Positions 42,849 to 53,719 of a stretch of DNA of 64,000 bases are shown here, in pieces. The position numbers and the translations under genes were made by a program. Origin of the DNA: Bacillus sp. FJAT-42315 (lineage in GTDB: Bacteria > Bacillota > Bacilli > Bacillales > Domibacillaceae); assembly GCF_002797375.1 (NCBI RefSeq), contig NZ_KZ454941.1:2246657-2310656 (forward strand), read 5' to 3'. Numbering within the stretch: position 1 is the first letter of the stretch; every line of letters starts with the position of its first letter. The notes under the pieces are model-generated. The model was not told the origin of the DNA and made no database searches. It worked only from the letters and a program-made list of their open reading frames with translations.

Positions 42849-45569
42849 TTATGCATTGATATTTTGTAATTTTCCACGAAGCACCATTTGTAAAATGCCG
42901 CCGTGACGGTAGTAATCTACCTCTACATCTGAATCAAAGCGAGCAAGTGCTTGGAATTCTTTCTTGTTGCCTTCCTCATCTGTAGCTGTAACAGTAACGA
43001 TATCACGAGGTTTCACATCATCTGTTAAATTAACTTCGATCACTTCTTTACCTGTTAAGCCTAGAGTTTCTGCATTTTCGCCTGCTTTAAATTGAAGTGG
43101 TAGCACACCCATCATCACTAAGTTTGAACGGTGAATACGCTCATAACTTTCTGCGATAACTGTTTTCACGCCAAGAAGGTTCGTACCTTTTGCCGCCCAG
43201 TCACGAGAAGATCCCATTCCGTAGTCTTTACCAGCTAAAACAGCAAGGCCTGTGCCATCTGCTTGATACTTCATGCACGCATCATAAATTGGCATGATCT
43301 CACCAGTAGGCCAATACGTAGTGAATCCACCTTCTGTACCAGGTGCCACTTGGTTACGAATACGGATGTTGGCAAATGTACCACGCATCATCACTTCATG
43401 GTTTCCACGACGAGAACCGTAAGAGTTAAAGTCACGAGGTTCTACACCTTTTGAACGTAGGTATTTACCAGCAGGTGTATCTTTACCAATTGCTCCCGCA
43501 GGAGAGATATGATCTGTCGTAACGGAATCGCCGAATTTACCCATTACACGCAAACCTGCAAGTGGTTGAATTTTGTCAGGTGTAGCCGACAATCCTTCAA
43601 AGAATGGAGGATTTTGAATGTATGTTGAATCGTCATTCCAGCTATATAAAGCTTCGTTACTTGTTTGAATTTTGTTCCAGCTTGGGTTGCTGTCGAATAC
43701 GCGCTCATACTCTTTACGGAATACTTCAGGAGTCACTGCACGTTGAACAACTTCCTTCACTTCTGATGTTTCAGGCCAAATATCTTTAAAGAAGACATCA
43801 TTGCCGTCTTTATCTTTTCCGATTGGATCTTTAGCAAAGTCGATATTCACTGTACCAGCTAATGCATAAGCAACAACTAACGGCGGAGAAGCTAAGTAGT
43901 TCGCTTTTACTAGCGGATGAATACGTCCTTCAAAGTTACGGTTACCTGAAAGAACAGATGTCACTAAAAGATCTGAATCAGAAATCGCTTTTTCGATCTC
44001 ATCTTTTAATGGACCTGAGTTACCGATACATGTCGTACAACCGTAACCAACTAGGTTGAATCCGATTTTCTCCATATATCCTAATAGTCCAGCATCACGC
44101 AAATAGCCAGTTACAACTTTAGAACCAGGAGCTAAAGATGTTTTTACGTATTTAGGCACTTCAAGACCTAATTCAACAGCTTTTTTCGCTACTAAACCAG
44201 CAGCAAGCAATACGTAAGGGTTCGATGTATTTGTACAAGATGTGATCGCTGCAATCGCTACCGCACCTGTTTTCATTTCTACTTCTTCACCGTCAGCAAA
44301 TTTGACAGCTGCTTGTTTATCCAATTCATCTGCAGATAATCCGAAACCATGGTTGCCAGCTGGACCACTTACAGCTTCTTGGAATGCCTTTTGCATGCCA
44401 GATAGTGGGATTAAGTCTTGTGGACGTTTCGGACCAGATAAGTTTGGCTCAATTTCAGCAAGGTTTAATTCCACAATATCTGTGTATACAGGTTCTTCGT
44501 TATCAGCTGTGAAGAACATACCGTTTTCTTTCAAATATTGCTCTACAACTTTAATATGACTTTCTTCGCGACCTGTTAGACGCATATAGTCTAATGATTC
44601 AGAGTCAACTGGGAAGAAACCACAAGTTGCTCCGTATTCTGGTGCCATGTTGGCAATTGTCGCACGGTCAGCTAATGGAAGCTGAGAAACACCAGGGCCG
44701 AAGAATTCAACGAATTTACCAACTACGCCTTTTTGACGAAGCACTTGAGTCACTTTAAGCGCTAAGTCTGTCGCAGTTGCTCCGTTTGGAAGTTCGCCTG
44801 TTAATTTCACACCAATTACTTCAGGGATTGGGAAATATGAAGGCTGTCCAAGCATACCTGCTTCTGCTTCAATTCCACCGACACCCCAACCAAGAACACC
44901 GATTCCGTTGATCATTGTTGTATGAGAATCTGTTCCTACTAATGTATCTGGATACGCTTCAAACTCACCATTCGCTGTTTCTACCGCATGGACAACGTTC
45001 GCTAAATACTCAAGGTTTACTTGGTGAACGATACCAGTTGCTGGTGGAACCGCACGATAGTTATCAAATGCTTTTTGAGCCCAGCTTAAAAATTCATAAC
45101 GCTCTGCATTACGCTCAAACTCAAGCTCCATGTTTTTATCTAATGCTTCAGGTGTACCATAAGTATCAACTTGAACGGAGTGGTCAATAACTAAATCCAC
45201 ACCGATTTCTGGGTTAATGACATCTGGATTGCCACCCATGTCGGCCATTGCTTTACGTAAAGAAGCAAGGTCAACGACAACTGGAACGCCAGTGAAATCT
45301 TGTAAGATTACGCGTGAAGGCTTGAATGGCACTTCTGCTTCTTTCACATCGGCAGAGCCCCAGTTTGCTAAATTTTTAACGTGCTCATCTTTAATTACAT
45401 AGCCATCATGTTGGCGAAGTACTGATTCTAAAAGGACTTTCACGGAATAAGGCAGGCGAGAAACTTTCGCCACACCAGCTTCTTCTAAAGCAGCTAAACG
45501 ATAGTAGTTGTAACGCTTTCCTTCAAGCTCAAAACTAGAACGGGCATTGAACACATCATTTTTTGTCAT
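42849..45569 (-). CDS. acnA: Aconitate hydratase (AcnA/CitB)
   Basis: A 906-residue [4Fe-4S] enzyme interconverting citrate and isocitrate in the TCA cycle; in Bacillus it also binds RNA when iron is short. Cluster cysteines are in SCTNTSNPY and [12 protein letters not shown]. Other AcnA motifs are [34 protein letters not shown] and [16 protein letters not shown] 45569 follows GGGGGAATCGG and gives a length near the 909 of B. subtilis CitB. A CcpC-type operator lies 133 bases upstream, implying citrate-responsive repression. Confidence 0.96.
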   Translation of the reverse strand: MTKNDVFNARSSFELEGKRYNYYRLAALEEAGVAKVSRLPYSVKVLLESVLRQHDGYVIKDEHVKNLANWGSADVKEAEVPFKPSRVILQDFTGVPVVVDLASLRKAMADMGGNPDVINPEIGVDLVIDHSVQVDTYGTPEALDKNMELEFERNAERYEFLSWAQKAFDNYRAVPPATGIVHQVNLEYLANVVHAVETANGEFEAYPDTLVGTDSHTTMINGIGVLGWGVGGIEAEAGMLGQPSYFPIPEVIGVKLTGELPNGATATDLALKVTQVLRQKGVVGKFVEFFGPGVSQLPLADRATIANMAPEYGATCGFFPVDSESLDYMRLTGREESHIKVVEQYLKENGMFFTADNEEPVYTDIVELNLAEIEPNLSGPKRPQDLIPLSGMQKAFQEAVSGPAGNHGFGLSADELDKQAAVKFADGEEVEMKTGAVAIAAITSCTNTSNPYVLLAAGLVAKKAVELGLEVPKYVKTSLAPGSKVVTGYLRDAGLLGYMEKIGFNLVGYGCTTCIGNSGPLKDEIEKAISDSDLLVTSVLSGNRNFEGRIHPLVKANYLASPPLVVAYALAGTVNIDFAKDPIGKDKDGNDVFFKDIWPETSEVKEVVQRAVTPEVFRKEYERVFDSNPSWNKIQTSNEALYSWNDDSTYIQNPPFFEGLSATPDKIQPLAGLRVMGKFGDSVTTDHISPAGAIGKDTPAGKYLRSKGVEPRDFNSYGSRRGNHEVMMRGTFANIRIRNQVAPGTEGGFTTYWPTGEIMPIYDACMKYQADGTGLAVLAGKDYGMGSSRDWAAKGTNLLGVKTVIAESYERIHRSNLVMMGVLPLQFKAGENAETLGLTGKEVIEVNLTDDVKPRDIVTVTATDEEGNKKEFQALARFDSDVEVDYYRHGGILQMVLRGKLQNINA

Positions 45570-45701
45570 CCCGATTCCCCCTCTTTTCTTAAATATGTAG
45601 ACAATGGTAAAAAAGTTTAGTATAAAGTCAAAACTTTTCACACAATTTCATCATAATACAATCTTTTACATAAGTAAATAACAAGAATTGAATCGGAATT
45701 G

Positions 45702-45716
45702 ATAAGTTTTTCTTAT
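45702..45716 (-). promoter_or_regulatory. CcpC operator upstream of acnA
   Basis: ATAAGTTTTTCTTAT is an exact match to the CcpC dyad ATAA-N7-TTAT known upstream of citB in B. subtilis. Its distance from the gene fits a site just upstream of the promoter. Confidence 0.65.
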
Positions 45717-45759
45717 ATCAAAATAAAGGAAATAGCGATATTGCTTATCAGTCTATCGA

Positions 45760-48294
45760 TCACTCCAAAAACTGAAAAGGAAGGATCTCTTGATCGCCGC
45801 CTGAACAAACCGCTGCTATTTTCTCTCCAGTCCACTCCGCATGAAGCGGCGATTGACAAGTCTTACATTTAGCATCAACCTTTGACACATAATCTTGCAA
45901 CATCTGTTTAGAAAGAAACTCTCCGTGTTCACAATGGCTACACTCGACCCTAATATATTTCTTCTTTGTCGTTCGAAGCGTCCATTTATTTAAACAGATA
46001 GGACAACGAGTATATAGATCGATATACTCATTTAATGATTGTTCTTTCGCTAACGTAAACGACCGTTCCTTTGTTGATCGGAACAGATTTTTTAACTCTA
46101 AACGATTATTTTTCGTACTAAAAATTTTTAAGAAATGCTGAATAAAGGACCGACATTGCAAACGAACATTTGGCGTATGTTCTTTCCTTAAAGGAGCCCC
46201 TAGCCAAAAGATGTTGGAGTCAATGATGATAAAAGGGAAAGGAACAGCTTCTGCGACTAGCTCTACATTAGAAAAAGGCACTTTCTTTAGCTTGCACACT
46301 ATTTTTATGGAACATTTTGATTGTTGCTTCTTAATGACGCTCCAAAACCGTTTATCCGGTTTCGACTTTGGTGGCAATCCAATAACAATCGATCTTTTTG
46401 CCTTCATCATATCCGTTAACCAAAGGGTATCTTCGCTGTTTAGTGCTTGTGTAACGACTGTGTTTGCTGCATCTCGCTTATTAAACAATTGCTCAGGCTG
46501 ATACGGTTGTTTTGTCGCTTCAAGGTAGTGAATGAGTCTTCTTAACTTTTCATGAGGAGCCATTGTTTTTTCGAAAAAGGATTGATTGGCCAATAAAATA
46601 AATTTTCCTTTCGCTCGCGTCATCGCCACATTCATTAACCGCTCACTCTCTTCTCCTCTAAGCAACCCTCCTGAAATGAGCTGAGGGGGAGCATCTACCG
46701 CATCAAAAATAATCATTTCCCGTTCAGAGCCTTGAAATTTATGAACAGTAGCAGCTGTGAATGACTGATTGGCCCACTCCTCACTAAAGAGCTCCGCTAA
46801 ACAAGCGTTCATTAATTGAGTTTGTATACGGTAAGGAGAGATAAAACCAATCGTTTGAATTCCTGAAGCCTTAGCTTCTGCAAATAGTTGAAGGGCGATG
46901 AATAACGAGGTGAGATTGTATTTCGATGTAGAATACTCTTCTTTTAAAGCAGTTGGCCATGAACGACTCGTATCAACAAAAGCGATAGCTTCTCCTGGGA
47001 ATGGCGCTTTTAAGGCGATCGATTGCCGTTCTATTTCTAAGGAGGGAGCATCTTTAACTTTCCCATTATAAAACTCTTTATTCGTAAAGGCGGAAATATC
47101 AGGGTGCATTCGTCGTTGAACGTTCAACATAAATAAATGGGGGTGCCCTTGGCTAGAAGCCGAATTTTTTTCAATGCCAGAATGATAAAAAATATCGTGC
47201 CTTAACCATTTACGTACGAGTGGATGCGGGCTCACTGCAATTGGAGGTAGTTGTTTAAAATCTCCACAAACAACCGTATGCTGTCCAAGCGTAGCAGCAA
47301 AAGCAAGCTGCGGTGTAAACGCCATACTCGCTTCATCAATAATGACAAGGTCAAAGTCATTTTCATAAATAAACGGATCAATCGCTGCTTTAGACAGCGT
47401 CACGCCAATGACAGAAGCCCTCTCAATCGTTTGTTCACGCTTTTCCTGCCACTCTTTGATCGCTTGTTTCTGATCTCTTGCGCCGGTTTCGTTGTGGTGC
47501 ATTTGGTTGCTCATTTTTTGCTGCACATATTGTCCGTACAAAGTAGGGTGTCGCTCTTCTACTAGTTTGTCTGGAAGCATTTCATTTAATTCAGTGGCTT
47601 GTGATGCACTTGTATGGCTATAACGAATGATATCTCCTGCATGCCATTTATCTCTGCTTTTTAAAAAATGCATCAGCTCGATTAAAACGACATCCACAGC
47701 GGCATTGCTATGCGAAACAATAAGCACTTTCTTTTTATTAACATAATGTCTAGCGGCAATTCTTGCTAGCGTAAACGTTTTTCCTGTACCAGGTGGACCC
47801 CATATGTAAGTGACAGGGTTATATTGGGCCCGTAAAGCCGCTTCGTGGACCGAATTTTTCACCTTGTCTTTCGGATGCTGATCAGGCATTGATGGATGAA
47901 TCAGTTGTTTCATACGAGAAACACCCTTTGCTGTTTCACTTGCTTCTTGTAAACGGTCAGATAGCTTCTGTAACAATTCCCATGGCTCGCTAAACAACTC
48001 CGCCTCCTCAATGTTGTCAGTGAGGAACGTTTGTAATTCGATCGTGATTTCCTTCCCGTAACAAGCAATGACCGTTCCTTTCATTTGTTCATTGGCCGTT
48101 TCTATTCGAACCTGCACTCCTTCTGGCAATCGCATGTCTAACAGACTTTTAAAGTGATAAATTGCCTTGTCTGAAGAGCTTTCGATGCACTCTCCCTCCA
48201 TTAAGGGAAGACCTCTTCCCCCTTGTTTTTTTAATTCTCTTATTTCTAATGATAGGGCATCGTCCCATTCCGCTACTACCTTTTGCCAATTCAT
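45760..48294 (-). CDS. Superfamily 1 (UPF1/DNA2-like) helicase with C-terminal zinc ribbons
   Basis: An 844-residue helicase. Walker A is GPPGTGKT at 166-173, motif II is DLVIIDEASMA, motif III CGDFKQLPP, motif V near VHKFQGSEREMIIFD and motif VI LMNVAMTRAKGKFI. The arrangement is SF1B, which translocates 5' to 3'. The last 100 residues hold two cysteine clusters (CPICLNKW with CSHC, and CKTC with a late C), likely zinc ribbons. A PLD-like stretch before them is suggested but not certain. It may act in DNA repair or RNA metabolism. It is monocistronic between aconitase and dhaM. Confidence 0.85.
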   Translation of the reverse strand: MNWQKVVAEWDDALSLEIRELKKQGGRGLPLMEGECIESSSDKAIYHFKSLLDMRLPEGVQVRIETANEQMKGTVIACYGKEITIELQTFLTDNIEEAELFSEPWELLQKLSDRLQEASETAKGVSRMKQLIHPSMPDQHPKDKVKNSVHEAALRAQYNPVTYIWGPPGTGKTFTLARIAARHYVNKKKVLIVSHSNAAVDVVLIELMHFLKSRDKWHAGDIIRYSHTSASQATELNEMLPDKLVEERHPTLYGQYVQQKMSNQMHHNETGARDQKQAIKEWQEKREQTIERASVIGVTLSKAAIDPFIYENDFDLVIIDEASMAFTPQLAFAATLGQHTVVCGDFKQLPPIAVSPHPLVRKWLRHDIFYHSGIEKNSASSQGHPHLFMLNVQRRMHPDISAFTNKEFYNGKVKDAPSLEIERQSIALKAPFPGEAIAFVDTSRSWPTALKEEYSTSKYNLTSLFIALQLFAEAKASGIQTIGFISPYRIQTQLMNACLAELFSEEWANQSFTAATVHKFQGSEREMIIFDAVDAPPQLISGGLLRGEESERLMNVAMTRAKGKFILLANQSFFEKTMAPHEKLRRLIHYLEATKQPYQPEQLFNKRDAANTVVTQALNSEDTLWLTDMMKAKRSIVIGLPPKSKPDKRFWSVIKKQQSKCSIKIVCKLKKVPFSNVELVAEAVPFPFIIIDSNIFWLGAPLRKEHTPNVRLQCRSFIQHFLKIFSTKNNRLELKNLFRSTKERSFTLAKEQSLNEYIDLYTRCPICLNKWTLRTTKKKYIRVECSHCEHGEFLSKQMLQDYVSKVDAKCKTCQSPLHAEWTGEKIAAVCSGGDQEILPFQFLE

Positions 48295-48316
48295 GTTGTC
48301 ACTCCAGTACTAGTAC

Positions 48317-48694
48317 TTAACGTAAATAATAACTCTCAATTTCTTCTTTAATGGCTAATACTTGTTTTCCTAATCCCGCTTCTACAGCCGCAATATAGCT
48401 ACCTTCAATTAACGGTGCATCTACAAGATACACATTGGAAACGCCACTGAGTTCTACCGCTAACTCGCCGTTCATTTTCGCTGAACCGAGGTCATAAAAC
48501 ATTAAAACTCCCGCTTCGCTGTTCGCCTCTGCAATTGCCTGCTGTATTTTTTCTAAGCTTGTGCCAATTCTTCCATCCTCTGTTCCACCCGCGCAAGCAA
48601 CAATGACCTCTTTTTCTACTTGCCGAATCAATTCATATAAACCAGCTACAATTTGTTTACTATGTGAAATTAACACAATGCCTACTTTGCTCAT
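48317..48694 (-). CDS. dhaM: PTS-dependent dihydroxyacetone kinase phosphotransferase subunit
   Basis: A 125-residue EIIA-Man-type domain. The phosphorylated histidine is His10 in LISHSK, and GTSLEKIQQAI and FYDLGSAKMN are characteristic. It takes phosphate from HPr and passes it to the ADP bound in DhaL. It is a single-domain form, without the HPr and EI fusion seen in E. coli DhaM. Its start overlaps the dhaL stop by four bases. Confidence 0.93.
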   Translation of the reverse strand: MSKVGIVLISHSKQIVAGLYELIRQVEKEVIVACAGGTEDGRIGTSLEKIQQAIAEANSEAGVLMFYDLGSAKMNGELAVELSGVSNVYLVDAPLIEGSYIAAVEAGLGKQVLAIKEEIESYYLR

Positions 48695-49314
48695 ATTGAT
48701 TGCTCCTTTAAAACATCTGTCAACGCCATCAAAAGATAATAGGAGGAAGTCGCTCCAGCATCTAGATGACCGATCGATTTTTCTTTATAGTAAGCGGCCC
48801 TTCCTTTTGTGGCCTGCATCGTCTTTGTTTTGTTTTTCGCTTCGATTAATACATCAGACCACTCTTCCACGCTCCAATCTGTTTGAGCTGACAAGTAACG
48901 AGCAAACGGGGCCCATACATCAATCAATGTCTTTTCATTTTCGGTCGATTTCCCCCGATGCTGTAAGGCCTTGACCGCTTCATTGACTGCTTGCTGAAAC
49001 AGGGAAAAGGGAACCGCTTTTTCATCCGTCATCGCTACAGCCATTTTTAATAAGGCAGACGCATATAATGGACCAGCCGCTCCGCCAATTTTGGACAAAA
49101 GCACCATCGCTACATCCTTTAATACTGCTCCAGGTGTTTCGTATGTTCGGCTATCCAACTGCTCAATAGCTGCTCGAAAACCGCGCGCCATATTAATTCC
49201 ATGGTCACCATCACCGATCATTTGATCAAGCTCCGTTAAATACTCATGATGTTCTTGGATCGCATCATTTGCTTGTTTTATCCATAAAACAACCGAGTCT
49301 GTTGTTAATCTCAT
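48691..49314 (-). CDS. dhaL: Dihydroxyacetone kinase subunit DhaL
   Basis: A 207-residue ADP-binding subunit. The metal-binding aspartates are in DQMIGDGDHGINMARG, the second nucleotide-loop is GGAAGPLYASALL, and the end includes RAAYYKEKSIGHLDAGATSS. It phosphorylates dihydroxyacetone held by DhaK. ATG 49314 follows AAAGGAGGATA; a longer upstream frame overlaps dhaK and has no site. It is the middle gene of dhaKLM. Confidence 0.94.
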   Translation of the reverse strand: MRLTTDSVVLWIKQANDAIQEHHEYLTELDQMIGDGDHGINMARGFRAAIEQLDSRTYETPGAVLKDVAMVLLSKIGGAAGPLYASALLKMAVAMTDEKAVPFSLFQQAVNEAVKALQHRGKSTENEKTLIDVWAPFARYLSAQTDWSVEEWSDVLIEAKNKTKTMQATKGRAAYYKEKSIGHLDAGATSSYYLLMALTDVLKEQSI

Positions 49315-49333
49315 CCTAGTATCCTCCTTTCTC

Positions 49334-50326
49334 TTAACTTTTAAAAGCTGGTGCATCACTCGGCGCTAGTAACAATTCTTTTAATTCCTCATCTAATTGA
49401 AATACAGTCAGTGAGCAACCGGCCATTTCCAGCGATGTCATATATTCGCCGACAAATGTTTTTGCGACTTGAAACCCCTTATCTATCAGTAATTGCTGAA
49501 CGGTGCGATTTACGATATAAAGCTCCATCATCGGCGTCGCTCCAAGTCCATTTATCATCACTGCTAGCTCTCCCCCTGCTTGGAAGACCTTTTCCTGTAA
49601 CACAGCTTCTACTAACGCTTCAGCAATCTCCGCAGCGGATGTTAACGGCTCTCGTTCTAAACCAGGCTCTCCATGAATACCCATTCCTAGCTCCATTTCA
49701 TTGTCACCGATCAAAAAGCTTGGCTTTCCACTCATTGGAATCACACAAGGAGATAACGCCATTCCTATCGAGCGAATCCGTTCAATCGCCCGTTCGCAAG
49801 CCTGTTTAATTTCTGAAAGAGAAGCTCCTCTTTCAGAAAGAGCACCGGCAATTTTATGTACGAATACCGTTCCAGCGATCCCTCTTCGTCCCGTCGTAAA
49901 CAGACTATCCTCTACTGCGACATCATCATTCACAATCACTGTTTCTACTGAAATGCCATCCATTTCAGCTAGTTCGGCGGCCATCTCAAAATTCATCACA
50001 TCGCCGCTATAGTTTTTAATAATTAATAACACGCCCGCACCCGTGTCAACCGCTTTCATAGCTGCCAAAATTTGATCCGGGGCAGGAGAAGTGAATACTT
50101 CTCCTGCCACCGCCGCATCCAACATACCTTCACCTACATAACCAGCATGAGCCGGTTCATGCCCGCTTCCCCCGCCACTAATAATGGCCACCTTCCCTTT
50201 TTTCAAATGTTTGCGCTTAATGACAAAGTGGTCAGCCAAAAGCTCAACACCATCAGGATAGGCTACAGCAAATCCTTCTAACATTTCCTTCACTGCATTT
50301 TCCGGGTTGTTTATCATCTTTTTCAC
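49334..50326 (-). CDS. dhaK: Dihydroxyacetone kinase subunit DhaK
   Basis: A 330-residue subunit that binds dihydroxyacetone covalently through a histidine. Clear motifs are SGGGSGHEPAHAGYVG, VKNYSGDVMNFEMA-type sequence and GMGIHGEPG. With DhaL and DhaM it forms the PEP-dependent kinase that makes dihydroxyacetone phosphate. The start is GTG 50326 after AAAGGGGAAAAG; an in-frame ATG lies 3 codons later. It is the first gene of the operon; no regulator gene is adjacent. Confidence 0.94.
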   Translation of the reverse strand: MKKMINNPENAVKEMLEGFAVAYPDGVELLADHFVIKRKHLKKGKVAIISGGGSGHEPAHAGYVGEGMLDAAVAGEVFTSPAPDQILAAMKAVDTGAGVLLIIKNYSGDVMNFEMAAELAEMDGISVETVIVNDDVAVEDSLFTTGRRGIAGTVFVHKIAGALSERGASLSEIKQACERAIERIRSIGMALSPCVIPMSGKPSFLIGDNEMELGMGIHGEPGLEREPLTSAAEIAEALVEAVLQEKVFQAGGELAVMINGLGATPMMELYIVNRTVQQLLIDKGFQVAKTFVGEYMTSLEMAGCSLTVFQLDEELKELLLAPSDAPAFKS

Positions 50327-50448
50327 TCGTCTTTTCCCCTTTTAATCTGATCATAGATTTCACCAATTTCAATTGCACCTTATTTAACCTTTTCTATTTT
50401 AATCAAAGGATCTTGCTCCGGTTTAAATAAAATATCTTTAAACTTGAC

Positions 50449-52602
50449 TCAGTCATTTTCAAAAATAAAATGAATTTTATTTTCTTCCTTTTTATACTCA
50501 AGAGCGGCCTGAAATGTTTTATCCCCTTTTTTAAAGCCTTTGATGACGCTTGTTTTGCCACCTTCTAATAACTTCTTGGCGTTCGCTTGTGAAATCGTTT
50601 TGCCAAGGATCTTTTTCGAAAGAGTGAAATCGCATTTCGTTTTGGCGTAGTTTCCACATCCGTAAAAGGTACTCTTGTCAACGACTTGTCCTCCGCATTT
50701 CGGACATTTCCCTACCGGCTTCCCGACAGATCGCTTGCCAGTTTTTCTTTGAATCGAGCTTGTATCGAACTCTTCGAACGTCCAATTATTTGAAGTTTCA
50801 ATAGCATCAGAAATGATTTTTGCTGTTAACTTTTTCGTCTGTTCCATAAAAACAGCAGGAGAGGCTTTCCCTTCACCAATTTCCGCTAATCGCTGTTCCC
50901 ACTTCGCTGTCATTTCTGGAGATGCTAAAATTTTATCACCGATTGCCTTAATTAACACTTTTCCTTTATCAGTTGCAAACACTTGATTTTTGTTTACATC
51001 GATATATTTTCTGTCCTGTAGCATCGTAATAATGCCTGCTCGCGTCGCTTCCGTCCCAAGACCTTCTGTTTTTTTGAGCACTTTTTCTAACTCATCATTC
51101 TCTAAATACTTGCCGGCTGTTTTCATTAATGTAATTAATTGACCTTCTGTGTAGCGCTTGGGCGGTTGCGTTTTTCCTTCCTTCACTGTTACTTCTTCTA
51201 CAATTCCCGATTCTCCTTCAACAAGAGGAGGTAAAATCACGTCCTTGTCCTCATCCTTTTGAAAGATCACTTTACGATACCCTTCTTGAATTTGTTGCTT
51301 CCCTTTTGAGATGAAATCCGCTCGCCCGTCTACTTTCGTTTGCACCGTCGTATAGTCAAAAATCGCTGGATCGTAATGAGCAGCAATTAAGCGTCGAACA
51401 ATTAAATCATAAATATTTCTTTCATCTGCCGACAGCTTATCGGGGTCTTTCACCTGCTCCGTCGGAATAATCGCATAGTGGTCGGATACCTTTTCTTCAT
51501 TGACAAACCGTTTATTAGAAGCAAGCGAGGCATGAGAGGTTGGGAAAAATTGCTCATATGCCGAAAACGCAGCTAACTTCTTTAATATCTCTGGAAACGT
51601 ATCTGCTTCCCCTTGAGTGACATAAGTAGAGTCCGAACGAGGGTAAGAAATGATTCCCTTTTGATAAAGTGATTGAGCAAGATCAAGCGTTTTTTTAGGA
51701 GAATACTTATAGGCTTTGTTAGCGGTCGCTTGAAGGGAGGAAAGATTGAATAGAAGCGGGGGCTGAAACACTTTTCTTTCTTTCTTTAATTCTGTTACTT
51801 CCGCGCGTTTACCTTGACAAAAAGCGGCAATCTTTTGAGCAAGCTCCTGTTGATTTAAACGAGACTCACCATCTTTTTCCCACTTGCCTTCGTATCGCTT
51901 TCCATCAATATTAAATTGAGCAATCACTTCCCAAAATGGTTCTGAACGAAATTTCTCAATTTCATGCTCACGCTTCACGATCAAGGCAAGGGTGGGAGTT
52001 TGCACTCTTCCTGCTGAGAAAACATCATTGATTCCATACTTTTTCAATAAAATACTATAAGCTCTTGATGCGTTCATCCCAACAAGCCAATCCGCACAAG
52101 CTCTTGTGTAGGCTTCAAAGTATAAATTCTTCGTGTTTTCTCCATCCAATAAGTGTTCAAACCCTGTTTCAATCGCTTTTTTTGTCAATGAAGAAATCCA
52201 CAATCGTTTCATCGGCTTATTGACTCCACTTAAATGAATAATGTTGCGAATAATTAATTCCCCTTCACGTCCAGCATCACCGGCGTGAATAATTTCGGTT
52301 ACTTCCGGGCTTCTCAACAGCTTCTTCACAAGGTTAAATTGTTTAAATTTAGACTTAGCGATTTCATATTGAAACTTTTCTGGAATGATGGGTAAAGTAT
52401 CCAATGTCCACTTTTTCCAAGATGCTTCATACGTTTCCGGTGGACAGAGCTGAGTTAAATGACCAATGGCCCAAGTGACGTACGCTCCTTTAGGAAATAG
52501 CCGATTCGGTTCAATTTCTAAATAACCTTCCCTTTTCTTCGCTTGGAATGGTGAAGCAAGCGTGCGGCCTTGGTCTGGTTTCTCCGCAATGATAATCTTC
52601 AT
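50449..52602 (-). CDS. topB: DNA topoisomerase III (TopB)
   Basis: A 717-residue type IA topoisomerase. The Toprim region has IIAEKPDQGRTLA and HAGDAGREGELIIRN; the active-site tyrosine is in GIISYPRSDSTYV. A C-terminal zinc finger follows (CPKCGG with CGNYAKTKC). It cleaves single strands and helps decatenate DNA and resolve recombination intermediates. It is not linked to a plasmid transfer gene, and size agrees with B. subtilis TopB. Confidence 0.94.
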   Translation of the reverse strand: MKIIIAEKPDQGRTLASPFQAKKREGYLEIEPNRLFPKGAYVTWAIGHLTQLCPPETYEASWKKWTLDTLPIIPEKFQYEIAKSKFKQFNLVKKLLRSPEVTEIIHAGDAGREGELIIRNIIHLSGVNKPMKRLWISSLTKKAIETGFEHLLDGENTKNLYFEAYTRACADWLVGMNASRAYSILLKKYGINDVFSAGRVQTPTLALIVKREHEIEKFRSEPFWEVIAQFNIDGKRYEGKWEKDGESRLNQQELAQKIAAFCQGKRAEVTELKKERKVFQPPLLFNLSSLQATANKAYKYSPKKTLDLAQSLYQKGIISYPRSDSTYVTQGEADTFPEILKKLAAFSAYEQFFPTSHASLASNKRFVNEEKVSDHYAIIPTEQVKDPDKLSADERNIYDLIVRRLIAAHYDPAIFDYTTVQTKVDGRADFISKGKQQIQEGYRKVIFQKDEDKDVILPPLVEGESGIVEEVTVKEGKTQPPKRYTEGQLITLMKTAGKYLENDELEKVLKKTEGLGTEATRAGIITMLQDRKYIDVNKNQVFATDKGKVLIKAIGDKILASPEMTAKWEQRLAEIGEGKASPAVFMEQTKKLTAKIISDAIETSNNWTFEEFDTSSIQRKTGKRSVGKPVGKCPKCGGQVVDKSTFYGCGNYAKTKCDFTLSKKILGKTISQANAKKLLEGGKTSVIKGFKKGDKTFQAALEYKKEENKIHFIFEND

Positions 52603-52706
52603 GTTACCTCTCCCTATCGTTGCATTTAGTACTTGAAACAGTATAACACCGTTCTTATTGAGCGGTGTTATACTGCAGCAATCTTTTATAAACCTTTACA
52701 ATTAGA

Positions 52707-53502
52707 TTACGCGATAATTTGCGTATCTTTAGCTTTCTTAGCCATTTTTTCTGTGTATTTGCTTAGTGGCTTTTTAAATAGGATCGCAAATACAAAGCAA
52801 ATGATGATAAACAACAGTAAAATTAATACATCTTTTATTACAAACTCCGGTATCATCCCTGCCACTGCCTCTCTTAATAAGCTCACAGCATAAGTAAAAG
52901 GGCCATACGGACTTATTTTTTGAAAAAATGAAGGAGTTAAGCTGACTGGGAATGTCCCTCCTGAGCTAGAGAATTGTAATACAAGAAAGATGATTGCCAA
53001 TCCTTTTCCGATATTCCCGAATACAGACACTAACGTATAAGTGACTGTTACAAAGACCGCACTAATGAGAACGGCAAATACGACAAACCAAAATTTTTCT
53101 ACGACATAGGCATTTAACAAAAGAATATCTCCAAGACTTACGATTATCGCTTGGAAAAAGCCAATCGTTAAGAAAGTCAATAGTCGTCCGAAGTACACGT
53201 GATAACTTTTATATTCTTTATTAGGATCATCTATATCTGTTCTAAAAAGAGATATTAACAGCATGGCGCCCACCCAAAGGGCTAATGTTGATTTTTTCCC
53301 CTCGAACAACGGCGCCTTGATCTTCGCTTGTAACAGCCACCTTTATACCCGAAGTATCCGAATAAGGGTCCCACATGGCTTCAATATTGACCCAAGCATA
53401 AACTGACGGCAAAAACATAATAGCTATAACAAGAAGAATACCTGTTGGAACTTTTAATAACCTTAACCAGTCTGTTTTATAAATATGTAAGATTTTTTTC
53501 AT
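52707..53502 (-). pseudogene. YhgE/Pip-family membrane protein, internally deleted and frameshifted
   Basis: The first about 70 residues (KILHIYKTDWLRLLKVP, FLPSVYAWVNIEAMWDPY, GIKVAVTSEDQGA) match the N terminus of YhgE/Pip proteins, and the last 200 (LALWVGAMLLISLF through helices to KAKDTQIIA) match the C-terminal transmembrane part. The central several hundred residues are missing, and the two parts are in different frames, joined around the GEKIN codons near 53290. Intact family members are around 700-900 residues. The C-terminal piece could still be translated, but no ribosome site favours it. Confidence 0.85.
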
Positions 53503-53683
53503 AACAATATGTTTAAATCCCCCTGTTTGTTTCACTTATAGAAAGAATGATCCAATTACAACCCCTTTATTAGATTGTATCATTTTATCATTTTTCTATA
53601 GAACTTGTTAAACAATGCCGTTGATTTTGATTGTTTTTCTCTTATTCATGCAAAATAGAAATTTAAACACCTTTCCTCCATAA

Positions 53684-53715
53684 GAAAAGGGACGTATCGT
53701 CTCACGCCCCTTTTT
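53684..53715 (-). terminator. Intrinsic terminator after tlp
   Basis: AAAGGGGCGT and ACGTCCCTTTT pair imperfectly with a T-rich tail on the minus strand. Confidence 0.7.
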
Positions 53716-53719
53716 CGTT

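Noticed and set aside
45642..45759. Search for a -35/-10 promoter of acnA
   Set aside because: TATACT-like -10 boxes occur but none has a -35 at 16-18 bases, so no promoter is called.
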